NCBI GenBank assembly: GCA_947034895.1
Contig: OX344761.1
Coordinates: 71,609,839 to 71,673,838 of the forward strand
Origin: Rhytidiadelphus loreus
Lineage: Eukaryota > Streptophyta > Bryopsida > Hypnales > Hylocomiaceae
Direction of reading: 5' to 3'
DNA length: 64,000 nucleotides
Part shown: one piece after another, positions 22,996 through 35,284 of the stretch
Layout: each line of letters begins with the position of its first letter
Numbering within the stretch: position 1 is the first letter of the stretch
Position numbers and translations under genes: made by a program
Notes under the pieces: model-generated
Databases searched by the model: none
Seen by the model: the letters and a program-made list of their open reading frames with translations, nothing else
Told to the model about the DNA's origin: nothing

Positions 22996-23317
22996 CACTA
23001 TAACAAAATATAGTAAAGAAAAAAACCCTCAAAACCGAGTGCGTTTTTTTTGCTACAATTTTGTACATACGTGCGTAGTGGGCTTGCAACTTCTTTTTCA
23101 ATTTTCAACTGCAATTTTTAGAATTTCAAGGTGTGTGATATACTGTTGAAAAGGTATTGAAATACCTTTTCATCAATATATTGCATACTCTGAAATTCTA
23201 AAAATTGCAAAAGAAGTTGATTGCGCGTATGTAGGAGACTAGCTTGCACAAAACCATGGCAAAAAGAACCACACTCGATTTGGAGTGCGGTTTTTTTTAC
23301 CATGTTTTGTTATAGTG
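22996..23317. mobile_element. 322-bp foldback MITE with CACTATAACAAAA ends
   Basis: The termini CACTATAACAAAA and TTTTGTTATAGTG are perfect complements. A CAA trinucleotide flanks both sides (22993-22995 and 23318-23320). The arms are imperfectly complementary throughout and centre on a small palindrome near 23160. The ends and 3-bp duplication fit the CACTA superfamily, in a different subfamily from the CACTAG elements. Confidence 0.85.
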
Positions 23318-24914
23318 CAATTTTGGTTAATTTTGGCAAATGTGGGCCAAAATTTTGGACCTTCGAAGGAAAGTTAACCAAATCTAATTTCTAAGTAGTT
23401 CAATTAGTGAGGTAAAACAACCCATTGTGGTCAAATCGCCTATTTCGGTCCCCTACAACATGGCCCTAATTCGGTCAAAGATAAGTTACAAAAGTAAAGA
23501 CCATTTATAAAAAGAAATAATTGTCTTCAACAAAAATTAGTTTGCAATACAATTCATATATGTTTAGTATAGATGAAAGGTAGATCTCATTCGGGAGGTA
23601 AAATAACAGTTTTGTATTGAAGTGTAATTACATTGGGAATTGAAAAATAATAATTGGATTACAAAGTGGTGCTCCTAGGTTAAAGAAAAATTAAATTAGA
23701 ATGCCATTAAGGTCAAGCAAAGAAGTTGCCACACAATCTTTGCAATTCAATACTGAGAAAGTGAATGTTTTATTTTAGTGGCGACATTCTTGTGAAGAGA
23801 GAGCACAATCTTTCAATAGAATTTTGGTAGAGACATTGCAATGGCCACATCAAGTAGTAAAGATATGGAAGATTTGTATGAAAGATTTGTATGAAAGGGT
23901 TGACAATGAGGATGAGTACTACAACTCCAATACCAATAGTAGTGGTTCACAAGAAGAAAGTGAGTACCAACGGCATCTAAGTGAGAAAGAGGAGTATGAG
24001 GACTTAATGATTTTAATTTTTGGTATTCTATATTCAACTCGAGCATATGAGAAGGGAATTCGAGTTCTTGGTGGAAGTAGGGTGCAACATGCAATTTGTA
24101 CACCAAAATTGAGAAAAGAGGCAATAGCATCTAGGCACCATACTTTAGAAGAAGAAGGCCAACCTCATAGCTTATAACCTCTGCCAATATAATTCAATAA
24201 TAGGGTTGAACAAAATTAGCAACGCAGTTCCATATTGAAGTCACAACTTATAGCAGTGGAGTTACAACAAATTGCAATACAACAACACAGTTAAAATTTT
24301 CAAGAAGTTAGGTATCATGAAGAAGGGGAAGATGTGACATTGCATAAAAATAACAGATGCAAAAGAGAGCAAGAAATATTAGAGGTAGAAGCTTTTTTTG
24401 AGGAAACAAGCCATTCTAGTGGGTACAATAATTCAAGGATAGACAACAATAGTAGTGAGAAGATTTACAATAGGAGTTGAAGAAGTGAAGAATCCACCAA
24501 TGATGAATCAAGTGTCCAAAATGAGGACAATAGGAGTGACCTCTAGAGAAAAAAGAAGATCAAGCCTCGGATCAAGCCTCGGATCAAGCAAGAGCTACCA
24601 AGAAAAAAAAGACTACTTCAGCAAAGAAAAAAAAGTAAGGCAATAGAAAAATACCATCATTTTTAGAGGTATTGGGCAACAGTGGTAGTGAAGAAGAAAG
24701 CCAACACAAGAAGAACAAATTCAACTTGGAAATTAGAGAAACAAGTGACAAGGCATTTTGGAGCAAAAGAGAAGGAACCCACATAGTTCATTCTACACAT
24801 AACACAAGGACACTAGAGGTAATTAAACCATCCTCTTCTATGAGATCTTTGGTAAATGTTTTGTAAAAGATGTCAATACTTAAGAAAAATGCTTCCACAA
24901 CTACAAGAGGGTCT
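23318..24914. other. intergenic DNA 5' of the decayed pogo-type gene
   Basis: Short acidic/Ser-rich frames at 23824-24177 and 24300-24870 (+) may be the decayed N-terminal part of the pogo-like element. They have no recognisable domain. A tiny tandem repeat of GGATCAAGCCTC lies near 24568. Confidence 0.4.
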
Positions 24915-26125
24915 TGAATAGATGAAGCCCTCCAATTAGCAATCTTAGCAATAGAAGAGGGTCACAAAATCCAACAAGTTAATGACTTTTACAAAATACC
25001 TAGAATAAGCTTAGTAAATTATGCTAATGGAAAGAAGACATCAAGAAAAAGAGGAAGACAAGGGATCCTCACCAAACATGAAGCAACAACTTTGTTGAAA
25101 CTATTTGGACAACATATTAGCTATGGATCTTCCACTAACTACCAAAGATTTCAAAGAGAAAGTAACTAAGATGGTCCAAGGGAGATCAAATCCATTTACT
25201 AATGGTATACCTAGAGATAGTTGGTTGAATTGGTTCAAAAAAAAAAACCCACAATATACTCTTAGAGTTGCACAAGGTTTGGAGGTGAAAATGGCACAAG
25301 GATTGTGTCCATCTCATATCAAAAGAAATTACGAGAATTTAGCAACTATATATTCAAAACATATCACCTCTCTAGATTAAATCAGAAATGCAAATGAGAA
25401 TGGTGCTCAAATTAGCAAAGGAGGAAGTAGAGTCCTTGTAAAAAAAAGAACAAAAACAATTCTAATGTAGAAAAGAGAGGAAATATTAGCCCAACCCAAA
25501 GGCATTTGATGGTGTCTCGGATGGTGTTAGATGGACACAACTCCCATGTTACCTTAGAAGTCATTCAAAAAGCATGGGCAACTGGGTTAGATTCAATTTT
25601 CTTACCTTTACACACTAGCCATGTACTTCAACCACTTGATGTTTCCATTTTTAAGCCCTTCAAGACAACCTTCAAGACTTATAGAGACATCTAGAATATG
25701 CAAAATAGGGGACAAGATGTATGAAAAGAAGATCTAGTCCAACCACCTAATGGGTTAGTCTAAGTTCACAAAAAACAATGACATCATCAAACATCAAATT
25801 TGGTTTTGTAACCATTGAAATTTGGCTTCTAGATTCATCAAGAGTAAACAAGAAAATGAGATTAAGTGAAGGGTTTGTAGATAAACCTTTAAATGTGCAA
25901 ATCCAAGAAATCTTGGATGAAGATGTACCTAGTACACAAGAAAATGTGATTCATTACTATATAGACTTTGAAGATGAAGTTCATGTTCAAGATCAAAATA
26001 CAAATCATATGGAGGATTCTATAGAGACCAGTGAAGGACATTCCTTTAGATTCCTAAGACTGCCTCAAAAAGTGATGAAGATAAGAAGAAATTATATTGA
26101 AGCAAGAATTGATTATTCTACATGA
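24915..26125 (+). pseudogene. decayed pogo/Tigger-like (DDE_1) transposase
   Basis: Ordered fragments of one protein are visible in shifting frames. A psq-type helix-turn-helix (IPRISLVNYANGKK, about 24920-25070) comes first. A CENP-B/Tc5-type DNA-binding segment at 25105-25380 follows (RDSWLNWFKKKNPQYTLR, AQGLCPSHIKRNYENL). A degraded first catalytic box (NANENGAQ, about 25385) comes next, where the family has an Asp-Glu pair. The second catalytic box LDGHNSHVT and 'LPLHTSHVLQPLDVSIFKPF' follow at 25530-25680. The region between the first and second boxes is largely deleted. The tail at 25780-26125 fits the end of such proteins. Multiple stops and frameshifts make it non-functional. Confidence 0.75.
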
Positions 26126-29037
26126 TTCCATATCTTGACAAACACTCAATATATACAAATTGTGACAGCTATAGTAGAAAAGAAAAGCAAGGCATTGGAA
26201 GAAACCCAAAGAAAGAAAAGAGAAAGATAACTCACTAAGTTGAAGTAGACAGAAGAAAATGTACTATTGGAGACTTCTAAGTTAAAGAAGGACAAAAGAG
26301 TTGCATTCAAGACATTCAAAGAACAATGGTTAAACAAAGCAATGAAGAAGACAAGAGAGAAGTTATACAAGAGCATAAGGGAACATATTGTAAGTGTCCA
26401 TGTGGTTCCCTATTGTGGTTATCAACCTCAAAAATGCAAGTCTAATAAAAAAATAGCAATTGCAAGACTCGAAGCAAAAGAGAGCTTACAAACATACGAT
26501 ATTCCTCTTCTAATCTTCTTCCAATCTTTCCTCTAATCCAGCATCTACTTTGGACATATGATTGAAAATGACCAAACATAAGAATTGATAGGACCATACC
26601 TTAAAAAGGGGGGTAACCATTCAACTCCCATGCTCAAAGCAAAAAACAAGTTATATCAATAGAAACATTAATGTTCAAGCTTCAAGAGCAAATGTAACAG
26701 TACACTTGATGTAAGAAGTTCTACATCAACATGCAATGAAAGAGGGGTTTAGACAAATTGCCATAACTTTTTTGAAATGGTAAAGCACTTTCTAATCAAG
26801 GTTTCCTACTAAAAGCTATGCATGGATGAAGTTCTACTTCTAAATTGTCTTAATACACTTCATCTATTGATATATTGATCTAAATTCACTTTCAATTTTG
26901 GAATTTAATTTAAAGTTAATTCTAGTTCCTAAGATTTTAATTTCACTTGAATTTGGCGGATGATTACTACTATCATCTAATTATAAGACTAAACTTCATT
27001 CTATGTTATCTTCTTTAATTTTGACCTATTTTCTAAGTGTCAATTAGTTATAGAATCCTCTAAATATTTCCTAAATTATTATAACTTCAAATGTTTCTTA
27101 GTTGTTTTAAAAAGATTCTAATTGACTATCTACTCGTCATTTACTACTCTGCACTTCTAATTTTAATTTATTATTTTAATATTTTTAATATTTTTAATTT
27201 GTAAAACATGAAATCAACCATCTAAATTGTTAAGATTCTCAAGGTTTGGACTTCTTTAATAAAAGTTAAAGACGGATGAAGTTTCATCGCTATTTGGCAC
27301 TCTAAAACTTCATCCATTGTTTTTTATTGACCTACAATTCTAAATTGACTTTTTTTTAAGTTTTAAGTTTTGACGATAATTTTGACAAAACATTATCAGA
27401 AAATTATCGGACAATTACCTTTCTATTTGGCTTAGATGAGTATTAGAATGTATTGATTTAAGTCAAAGTCCAATTTATGAGAATTTCAAGGTAGAATGGT
27501 GGACTCTAATGAAAGTCAAGAAGAAATCCAAGGGCATGGTTGCAAGAGAGCATTAACTCATAGATGGTAGAAGGAACTATGTCTTCTTTCAAGTAGTTAA
27601 TGTAAGCATTCTCTTGTTCTCCTATCAAATGCCCTTATACATGAAGAAATGACCTCTAGCTACTTATGTAATTCTTAAGGCTTTAGTAATTGTAGCCTTG
27701 GCAAACTTAAAAGTTGTTGGTGTCATAGTTGATCAGAATATTGATGACAATGGAGAAGATTAAAGCAACAAGTGTAAAATGGTTGTTAGTTGCCTTTAAA
27801 TATTGGATTTTGTTGTATAAGAAATTTGCTATCAGTCGACAACCAATATAGCCACAAGTGTAAAATGGTTGTTAGTTGTTAATCAATATATATTTTTCTA
27901 TAAATTTCTAAAGGTTTTTCAATAGCATTTGATCACTTTGATTTAGTTGTAAAAAACTATTGAGTTGCATTTTATTGTAGTTCAGAATGTGATGATATCA
28001 ACTTAGGACTACATGCACAAATCTAATTGCAAATTTCACTAGCTATTGGTTGCAAGACAATATGTAATTTGCTATTATTTGAATAAACAATAATGGTTGT
28101 TGCTTATATTTGAATTTCATCAATTCACTTGTGGCTATATTGGCTCAAGGCTTGTACATTCCACTTTTAAATAAGAAGAAATCAATAGTATTACATTTTC
28201 AAAATACTATATTGATTTCTTTTATGGTCACTTATATTCAAATGAGTCCATTTTATTCTTTATATTTTGGCATCTTTTTGTTTGTCGATGTCATCAGCCA
28301 TTTGAGTTGCTTATCAATTTTTGGCTAACACCGATATAATTACCTTGAAAGTCTTTCTTCTAGGTGTCTTCTTTGTGATTTAGGATTGAAGGATTATAAT
28401 TTATTGTTCACTATACCTAGTTTAAGGATGGCAGGTTTAGGGTTTTCTTTCTATTGTTATTTCTATTAGATTGTTACACATACAATACATTTAGGACTAC
28501 TTTTTATTCAAGGATGTGGATCATTTTCAAGTCAATGCTTGCAATTGTATTGGCAGGTTGTTGATGCTTTGTTTTATTCAACTGAATAAGAAACAATGTC
28601 ACTTCTTTAACTAAACATACAAATTTCAATAATAATATTCTATCTTGATGCACTTTCTAAATCCATTATGTAAAGATGGCACACCATTGTTAAACATGAT
28701 GGCAAGCCACCAATATTTTTCTATGAGTTTTGTATGAATGCCTTTGATTTTGCTTGCATTCAAGTGTTTTTATTTTTATTTTTTTCTCTTTTCAAATTTT
28801 GCATATTAATGTTTTTCGCTTTGCTTTTGGATTTACTTCTTGGTCATTAAATAAATGGATTTGTCCATAATTTGTCTATCTATCCATAATTAATTAAACA
28901 TGGATTAAATGTAAGAACCACCACCTATTTTTGACCATTAATTTGAACTTCATGGCATCTCTTCCCTATTTCAAGATCTTTGATTCCAAATATCAATTCT
29001 AAATTTCCAAATTTCATCATTTGAAGTAAATAATCAA
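26126..29037. other. AT-rich intergenic DNA
   Basis: Frames near 26267-26536 are probably leftover 3' sequence of the pogo-like element. A 24-bp word AAGTGTAAAATGGTTGTTAG occurs at about 27773 and 27857. No gene is recognised. Confidence 0.45.
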
Positions 29038-29041
29038 TTAA

Positions 29042-29736
29042 CCCCTAAAGGTATTGAATGTTTTTAGGGCCAAAATTGCTTCAAAGTACTTAAACCCATT
29101 GAAGCAAGGCTAAAATCTTCATCTCCATTTATTCATTAACAAATCCAACCGTAAGATTCTTTAGTTAATTTGTTAAAGTACACCCTCTTGAAATTTCAAA
29201 AAAAACACCCTTACTAATTGCAAGATCAAGTCATTTGAATTTTAAAAAGAAGCATTTTCAACTCTTTCCAAATTGTTAGATTTCATCTTTTAAACTTTTT
29301 ACATCAAAACATGTAGATCCTACAACTTGTTACTATCCATAATATGTTAAAGAAATAAGTTGGGAATATATATAAAGAATTTCAAACAAAAAATATTTCA
29401 TATTCATGCTTGAAAAATATAGTAAGTGGAAAGAAGTAGAGTATGATTCAAAACTTTCTACATATATATAAATCTAGAAAATCAATTTCAAATTTCTATT
29501 TCTTAAAAAAAGTGATTTTTTCTGAATTGCTCAAGTTGCCCATTGAGTAATGAAAATTACATATTATGCAATAACTTTTTAACCATGTAGTCAAAAGTTA
29601 TGAAAATTGTTGTGCCTTAAAGCAACTCCTCAAGCACATGTTATGTGAAAATTTCAAAGAAAGAAAATAACAATTCCTTTTGTAGTGAGTTGCCCAAAAT
29701 CACTATGTTGCCAAAAGGTGTTTGGACCTTTAGGGA
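29042..29736. mobile_element. TTAA-flanked element, family P1
   Basis: TTAA (29038-29041) precedes CCCCTAAAGGTATTG. The right end GGACCTTTAGGGA precedes TTAA (29737-29740). The 695-bp interior shares ordered blocks with 50152-51108, for example 'AAATCTTCATCTCCATTTATT', 'TAATTGCAAGATCAAG' and 'CACATGTT.TGTGAAAATTT'. It is non-coding. TTAA duplication with a CCCC-initial inverted terminus is piggyBac-like. Confidence 0.75.
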
Positions 29737-29740
29737 TTAA

Positions 29741-30853
29741 TGCATCTTCCATAATTTTTCCAAGGTAAACTTTGAAGTAGAGCTTTGAAGTTTTGCTCTC
29801 CAAAGAAGGCTTATAGAAATACACCGAATAGCTTCATCATGTTCTCTAGTTTAACATATAGATACATGATGAAAAATCAAATTTCAAAATCTATAATGCA
29901 AGTGCATAATAGAAATTCAAAATTATGGTATTCATTATTTTAGTACCGGTAAGTACTAATGAGCCTATATAGTGACCCTAAGTACTCAACCAAGCATCCA
30001 ATGCATGATGAATGTTCTAAAATTTAATTTGATCCATTAATATTCATTGAAAAACCTTAAAGTAATCATACAATATATCAAGTGGAAACAATAGCCAAAT
30101 AATTTACATGAACCAATGGTATAGATATGTGGAGAGAGTTTCAATTATTTATTATAAATTTTGAAAAGCAATCTTACTACCGTAGTTTGAGGTCACCTTT
30201 GGCACAATTTTACCAAATATTTATTTAAAATTGGAAGACTAGTTTGGCAATTCATTTTTTATTAATAAATTATTTGACAATTATTAAATGGTTATTCTTC
30301 ACTTTTAACAATTCTTCATATAATCTTACAAGTTGAACGGTTTTCTTCGTTGCATAGAAAAGTAATAATCATGGTTTTCAATGAACTTATTACTTTTCAT
30401 AATGTCCCCACTTTGCTATAAAGTTAAAAGAATGGATTTGTATTTGGGATTATTTAGTGAACATATCTTGGGATCAAACTATATGTCTCTTTTTCAACAT
30501 TTTGACTTTGTTTATGTTTAATTTTCCTTGGATTCAACATAATGTCTTCTAAATTTCCCAAACCATTTGGTTTAGGAAAAAAAAAATTTATTCTTTTTCA
30601 TTAAAGGTGAACTAGGCTACTGTTTCTTAAAGTCAAACAAGTTGAGTGGGTGAATTACTAAAAATTCTTTGCATTTTGAACTCCAAAAACATAGAAAACA
30701 ACCACATTCTGATTAAGAGTTTTGAATGAAAAAATTTGTAAAAAATGACAACTATAATTATAGGATCTTAATTAAACCTTTATATAGAATACAAAAAAAA
30801 GTTTTAATTCAAAATTCTTTATAATTTATAAGATCTATATGATCAAAGCATTA
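29741..30853. other. AT-rich intergenic DNA, no gene recognised
   Basis: I see no open frame with a domain and no terminal repeats in this stretch. Confidence 0.5.
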
Positions 30854-31138
30854 GGGGGGATTTGAAGCCAATATAAGATCGTTTCAAGCTTGTTCCCTTC
30901 ACTATTCCCCCCACATTGAAGGAACAGCCGGTTGTCATAATTTTTGTTTTCAAAAAGAAAAAAGAAGGAAATTTAAAATTCTTTAAATGCAAAAAAATTG
31001 ATTTTTTTTTAGAAATGAGGTGGCAACATTTTGGCCACATAAGATTGCTACGGTGTCACTGCAACAATCAAGTTCGCTTGTTTCTATTGCATGATAACTC
31101 ATACACCCCATGCACATGCGGGTTATTTCACTAGAAGA

Positions 31139-31314
31139 AAACTATGTTAAAATTCTTGAAAACATGTTACCTTGTTTTTGTTAAGTTCCCATTTCGGAAC
31201 ACAGTGAAAACGCAGAAAAACGCATTTTCTGCGTTTTCATGCGTTTTGAAACGGGAACTTAACAAAAACAAGGTGAGGTGTTTTTAAGGATTTTAACACA
31301 GTTTTCTTCTAGTA
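31139..31314. mobile_element. 176-bp CACTA foldback MITE
   Basis: The left end is CACTAGAAGAAAACTATG and the right end is GTTTTCTTCTAGTA, with the last base changed from G to A. TTT flanks both sides as the 3-bp duplication. The arms are about 88 bp and nearly complementary, rich in GAAAACGCAGAAAA-type words. It shares its first 20 bases with the 39217 MITE. Confidence 0.85.
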
Positions 31315-31674
31315 TTTCACTTGCCACCTACCATCCGCTTGGCTAGGTGGTGGTTTTTCGTTAGGCCCCCCGGGATTCCCGAGTGTGAAGACCCCCGGTG
31401 CGAGGCTGCTTTTTGTGCATATGCCATTTTGGCCGGTGCAACCCCACGCTTTGCCTGGCTTGGTAAATCCACCCTGCTTGCCTAGTTTTTTTTGGATTTT
31501 TTTATTATTTGATTTTCGTTCATGCTTGTTTGTTTTCTTATTTATTTTTTGTGAGTGCTTGTTTGTTTTATAATTTAATTTTCATTCATGCTTGTTTAAG
31601 ATTAGGTTGTCTTTGAGTTTGTTGGTAGTTTTACAAGAAATTAGCTTAGAGTTTAGGGTTTAGTCATTGAAGAA

Positions 31675-33663
31675 ATGGCTAACCACACCCTTTTGGTTTT
31701 CTTCGCATTTGTAGTTGTACTCTTAACTTTCTTTGGCTGTAGACGACGTCGTCGTGTAGTGCCTATGGTTTTAATTCAAATTGAGAAAGGGTTAGGGTTA
31801 CGACATTTGCTTCCAATTATTGCTGCCATGGTTTTGAGGCAACGTTTTCCATGTCGCATGTGGTGAATTGAGCCACGACAGTATATCCACCACGACGTTG
31901 TCGAAGGTGATGTATGGCATATATCTCCACAAATGTTGGATATGAGGTATTGGCAAACTTATTGTATGGATTTTTTAGCATTTGAGGGGTTAGTTGATTT
32001 ATTAACACCCTTTTTGCGTCCCATTGCTATTACATTTGTAAACCCCCCCATCACTAGAAGAAAAACACGTCCGGCACAACCAACTACTATGCAACTAGTG
32101 CCCTATGCAACTGTCATGCAACTAGTTTCCTCTCTATTTGCACCAAATCTAATGTAGTTGTTTTGTGTCATTGTTTTACAACATTCATTCATTGTTTTAG
32201 TTGCAAAGTAGTCATTCTGTAGTTGCAAAAAAAGACTAGGAAACAACTAGTGTCCTATGCAACTATTATGCAACTGTAAAATGACCATAGTTGTTTCCTA
32301 GTTGTATGCTAGTTGTTTCTTAGTTGCACTCTAGTTGTTTCCTAGTTGCTTTCAAAGTTCATTCCCATTCGTGTTTTATCAATTGATCCATATTAAAATT
32401 TACAAATTTACAAATCTACAAGTTGCAAGCAAGTTGCACATAAGGATGAAGTTCTTTGTATGGTGTCGGATGACAAAAAACCTTGCAACTAGACTGCAAC
32501 TAATGCGACTTGTCCACTGCAACTACGGACTCTACATTGTCACCTAGTTGCAAACGTCCTATGCAACTACAAAATGAGTTGCATACTGTAGTTGCAAAAC
32601 CCCTGATTTTCTTCTAGTGCATTCCGGATAGAAAACAAGTGAAGCTTGATCTATATCGATTAGCACATGGTGTAAGTTGTGCTAGGATGCACAACTTATA
32701 TGAATGTAGTGAGTCTACTATTCGGAAATATACAATGATTGTATGTCAAGTACTAGGAACTGGAGACTATGGTTCATTCTTCCGCTTTATTCACACACCT
32801 TATAGTGATCAACTTCAAAACATTATAGAAAATTTTAGGGACATTATTGGTTTACCAAACATAGTTGGTGCAATTGACGGCTCCCATATACCTCTCTTAT
32901 ACCGACCTAGCAAACGATACACTCCTATGTCCCAAGATTTTTTTTAATTGAAAAAAAATTCATAGCATTGTTTTACAAAGAGTGTGTAACACAAATATGA
33001 TGTTTTGGAATGTATATGCGGGCCAACCCGGTGGTATGTATGATGGTGGGCAATTTGTTGTGTCTTTCGTTGCTGCAGAAATAAGTAGAAGACAAATTTT
33101 ATCAGTACCAATCATCCACTTAGGTAGAATGGATATCCAAACTTACCTAATTGGTGACACTGCTTACTCAAGTCGACCGTATATGCTACGAAATTTCAAA
33201 TCAAGTGATTCAGCTATGGTGAATCACAATAGATATGTTTAATTATTTTTGTTTTTATTTTGTTGTTTATTATATAATTCAATAAGTTTCACTTCCATTT
33301 CATCCCTTATTAAAAACAATTTGTGTTTTGTGCAGATTTAGTTCCTTTGTCAATAGTGATAGAGTAGTTATTGAACAAGCATTTGGAGCTCTAAAGAATC
33401 GTTGGCACATTCTTAAGGGATTCAATATGTCAGTTGATAAGGTTGCCCTTGTTACATTAGCTTGTTGCGTTCTACACAATTATTGTGAGTTGAAAAGGCA
33501 GCGTGTACTTGTGCTTGTGAATGTTAGACTTCAACATGATCCTTTTGTTGAGTTTCATGTTGGGAGGATGCAACTTCCTCTTGAAGGTCTAGCAACGAAA
33601 TTGGAAGAAGAGGCCATGAGAGATATACTATTTGCATCATGGTTAGAGCGTAATCCACGATGA
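31675..33663 (+). pseudogene. PIF/Harbinger DDE transposase, interrupted
   Basis: The reading frame is traceable across the whole length. The N-terminal part (31675-32048) has one in-frame TGA at 31864. A 568-bp MITE plus its 3-bp duplication then interrupts it; removing 571 bp restores the frame exactly. The catalytic triad is visible: Asp in VGAIDGSHIPL (about 32875), Asp in LIGDTAYSSRPY (about 33160) and Glu in VVIEQAFGALKNRW (about 33370). A one-base frameshift lies in a T/A homopolymer near 32940. A gap at 33241-33333 looks like a retained intron ending in TTTTGTGCAG. The C-terminus ends FASWLERNPR. It encodes a nuclease-type transposase that would act with the Myb-like ORF; it is inactive as written. 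Confidence 0.85.
32052..32619. mobile_element. 568-bp CACTA-type element inserted in the Harbinger transposase
   Basis: Termini are CACTAGAAGAAAAACACG and its complement ending TTTTCTTCTAGTG. CAT flanks both sides (32049-32051 and 32620-32622). Its interior is packed with variants of 'CTAGTTGTTTCC' and 'TATGCAACTA', the likely subterminal recognition words. It belongs to the same family as 18282-19853, in opposite orientation. Confidence 0.9.
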
Positions 33664-34109
33664 AATGTAGCTGTGTTTAGAGTAGTGTCTATTGTACTAC
33701 AAGTTTTGCCAATGTCTTAGTAGTGTATACGACTACTTAGTACCACTAATTGAATTTATGAAAAATTTGTATAAGAGTGAAGTGTTTAGATTAAGGTTTT
33801 GTGCTTTAGATTTTATTCAAAATATGATTCATTACTCTCTTCTAGATTTTGTTTAAGTGAATTTTTTTTTTTTTCAATTTATAAAAATAAAATTTGCTTT
33901 ATATTGCATTCCAATCTAACTTCAATATAAAGCACAAACATTTGACAAACATATTAATTAAAAAAAATATAAAACATACAAAATAAAACAAAACATGTTT
34001 GATATAAAATGGGAATGCAAATAATCTTTCAATTTCGTAGTCATGAAATGAAATAGCATTGATTGAAAAAAGATAAACACAATAGAAAAAAATGAAAATA
34101 ACATCAAAG

Positions 34110-34800
34110 TTATTCCGCATTTTTTTTAATAACATTTGCAAAGAGAACTGCTAGGTGTTCATTACTAGCCTGCTGCATTTGAAACAATTCGAGCTCAAAT
34201 TTCCTATTCTCTGTGTGCATGGTCATGAAAGCTTCAATCCTGAGCTTCTCAATTTCAGCAGTAGAATCAACCAACCTATCTAATGTATCCATCAAACTCT
34301 GATCAACCTTGGTCGTCCTAGCAGGTTTTGAGGAGGTAACTTTACCATGACAACCAATTAAATTTGTTGCACATGTTCGTGGACTACTTCCACTGCTATC
34401 GTCAACAATGCTAATAGATGGAATTGGAATGGAGTGCGGTGGTGATGGCAAGTGCATTTGAAGTTCTCATTCCTGGCATTGGTACACCTTGGTCCATCCC
34501 TCCTGGTACACCGTTGGCCTTCGCTATGAGATTGAAAATCTCATCAATTTCGTCATACCAAATGAATTTGGTACCATCGTCTCTAACACCAGTTCCCATT
34601 TGATTTTTCAACTTCTTGATCTTCGAATACATGATTTACAACTTCTCCCACTTATCCACCAATGATTTCACCTTCCGCTCGGATTCTTGAGGGGATCGTG
34701 CAATGAGTTGCTTGTGAATTGTCACCCACTGATGTTGTCGCATAGTAATAGTGTTGTGAGCCTCCACATGGTCCTTGCATTGCCACAATAAGAAACCCTA
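34110..34800 (-). pseudogene. Myb/SANT-like DNA-binding ORF of the Harbinger element
   Basis: Reading the minus strand from about 34800, a trihelix/Myb-like domain with spaced tryptophans is visible (HQWVTIHKQL, VKSLVDKWEKL). A TAA stop follows near 34636, then KIKKLKNQMGTG, IWYDEIDEIFNLI and 'GVPGGMDQGVP'. A frameshift near 34430 leads into a C-terminal helix-rich, coiled-coil-like tail (TAEIEKLRIEAFMTMHTENRKF...). In this superfamily such an ORF1 protein binds the element ends and helps the transposase. The stop and frameshift make it non-functional. Confidence 0.75.
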
Positions 34801-35284
34801 ATTCCTAAGCCCAACCCTCAACTTGCTTGAAAGCAATTTTCAAAAATTAAAATAAACGTAAATTCCAAACACAAACTTCAACAAATTGCACACAATTAAA
34901 CTTTGAAGGCTCTGCAAGAAAGAGAGCCCTCAGGCTCTATGAGGAAGAGAAGAAAAAAAAATACTTTTGAACTCCTAGTTAACTCCCTTTTGTTTTGTTT
35001 TTATCTTGGAGGAGGGGGGGGTAAACTAGGAGCTTGGTTACTTTTTTCTTTTACGCTGGGATAAACTCGGCGTTGAGTCGGAGTTGTGAGAGTCCCGACT
35101 CGCCTAGCGGTGCCCAACTCCGCTAGGCCAGGTTCCGCCACCCCACACCAACATCCGCTCCATTTAAGTGCATGTGCGTGGGGTGATAGTCTTTTGGAGG
35201 CCCCAAATCTCACCTAATGTATAGTGTTTTCTTCCATTGTATGCATGTAGAGGTATCTCAACTTCAAAATTCAAGAAATATTAG

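Larger units (their letters stand above)
30854..35214. mobile_element. PIF/Harbinger-like DNA transposon (decayed, autonomous type)
   Basis: The element carries the two genes expected of PIF/Harbinger elements: a DDE transposase (+, 31675-33663) and a Myb/SANT-like ORF (-, about 34110-34800) in tail-to-tail order. Proposed ends are GGGGGGATTTGAAGCC (30854) and the complement of GGTGAGATTTGGGGCC (ending 35214). They are imperfect inverted repeats flanked by TTA on the left and TAA on the right. The gene content is solid, but the exact boundaries are tentative. Two CACTA MITEs (31139-31314, 32052-32619) are nested within it. Confidence 0.65.

Noticed and set aside
23118..23303. Minus-strand frame of 61 codons
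   Set aside because: It lies wholly inside the CACTATAAC foldback MITE and has no domain.
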